A DNA stretch of 5,867 nt from DAIOFH01 sp036745875 (lineage in GTDB: Bacteria; Planctomycetota; SZUA-567), in NCBI GenBank assembly GCA_036745875.1, contig DAIOFH010000181.1, positions 1 through 5,867 on the forward strand, in the 5' to 3' direction. Position numbers and translations under genes: made by a program. A model generated the notes under the pieces. It ran no database searches, was not told the origin of the DNA, and was given only the letters and a program-made list of their open reading frames with translations. Below are positions 5,856-5,867 of the stretch, piece by piece (position 1 is the stretch's first letter; each line of letters begins with the position of its first letter).

Positions 5856-5867
5856 ACTTACCCTCAA

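Overview
The window is bacterial DNA, moderately GC-rich apart from one strongly AT-rich stretch. It looks like an accessory or mobile region, with a restriction-modification-like gene next to a serine-recombinase operon. Strong AGGAGG-type ribosome sites precede every plus-strand gene. No rRNA, tRNA or CRISPR array is visible, and I cannot assign a phylum from sequence alone.

Layout. (1) Positions 1-2381, minus strand: one uninterrupted 793-codon reading frame that starts inside the window and runs off the left edge. It has a DNA-methyltransferase motif I and a C-terminal segment like the specificity domain of type ISP / type IIG-like restriction-modification enzymes. The residues expected at the catalytic motif IV are degenerate. 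(2) Positions 2382-2635: a divergent intergenic region, very AT-rich, with a candidate plus-strand promoter and two inverted repeats. (3) Positions 2636-5816, plus strand: four co-oriented genes separated by gaps of about 52-58 nt. They encode a ParB-like DNA-binding protein, a stand-alone serine-recombinase catalytic domain, a 50-residue very acidic protein, and a full-length large serine recombinase. (4) Positions 5817-5867: a strong GC-rich hairpin whose T-tract lies on the minus strand, suggesting a convergent gene beyond the right edge.

How the genes may work together. The full-length recombinase has every domain needed for site-specific integration, excision or inversion. The short upstream recombinase aligns to it without gaps over its first 116 residues (39 identities by hand count), but has Ala where the catalytic serine should be and ends where the catalytic domain ends. 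It therefore looks like a pseudo-enzyme partner. Together with the ParB-like protein and the acidic microprotein, it makes a candidate multi-component recombination or regulation module; this is inference. Translation of the large recombinase may be restrained by a hairpin that pairs its ribosome-binding site.
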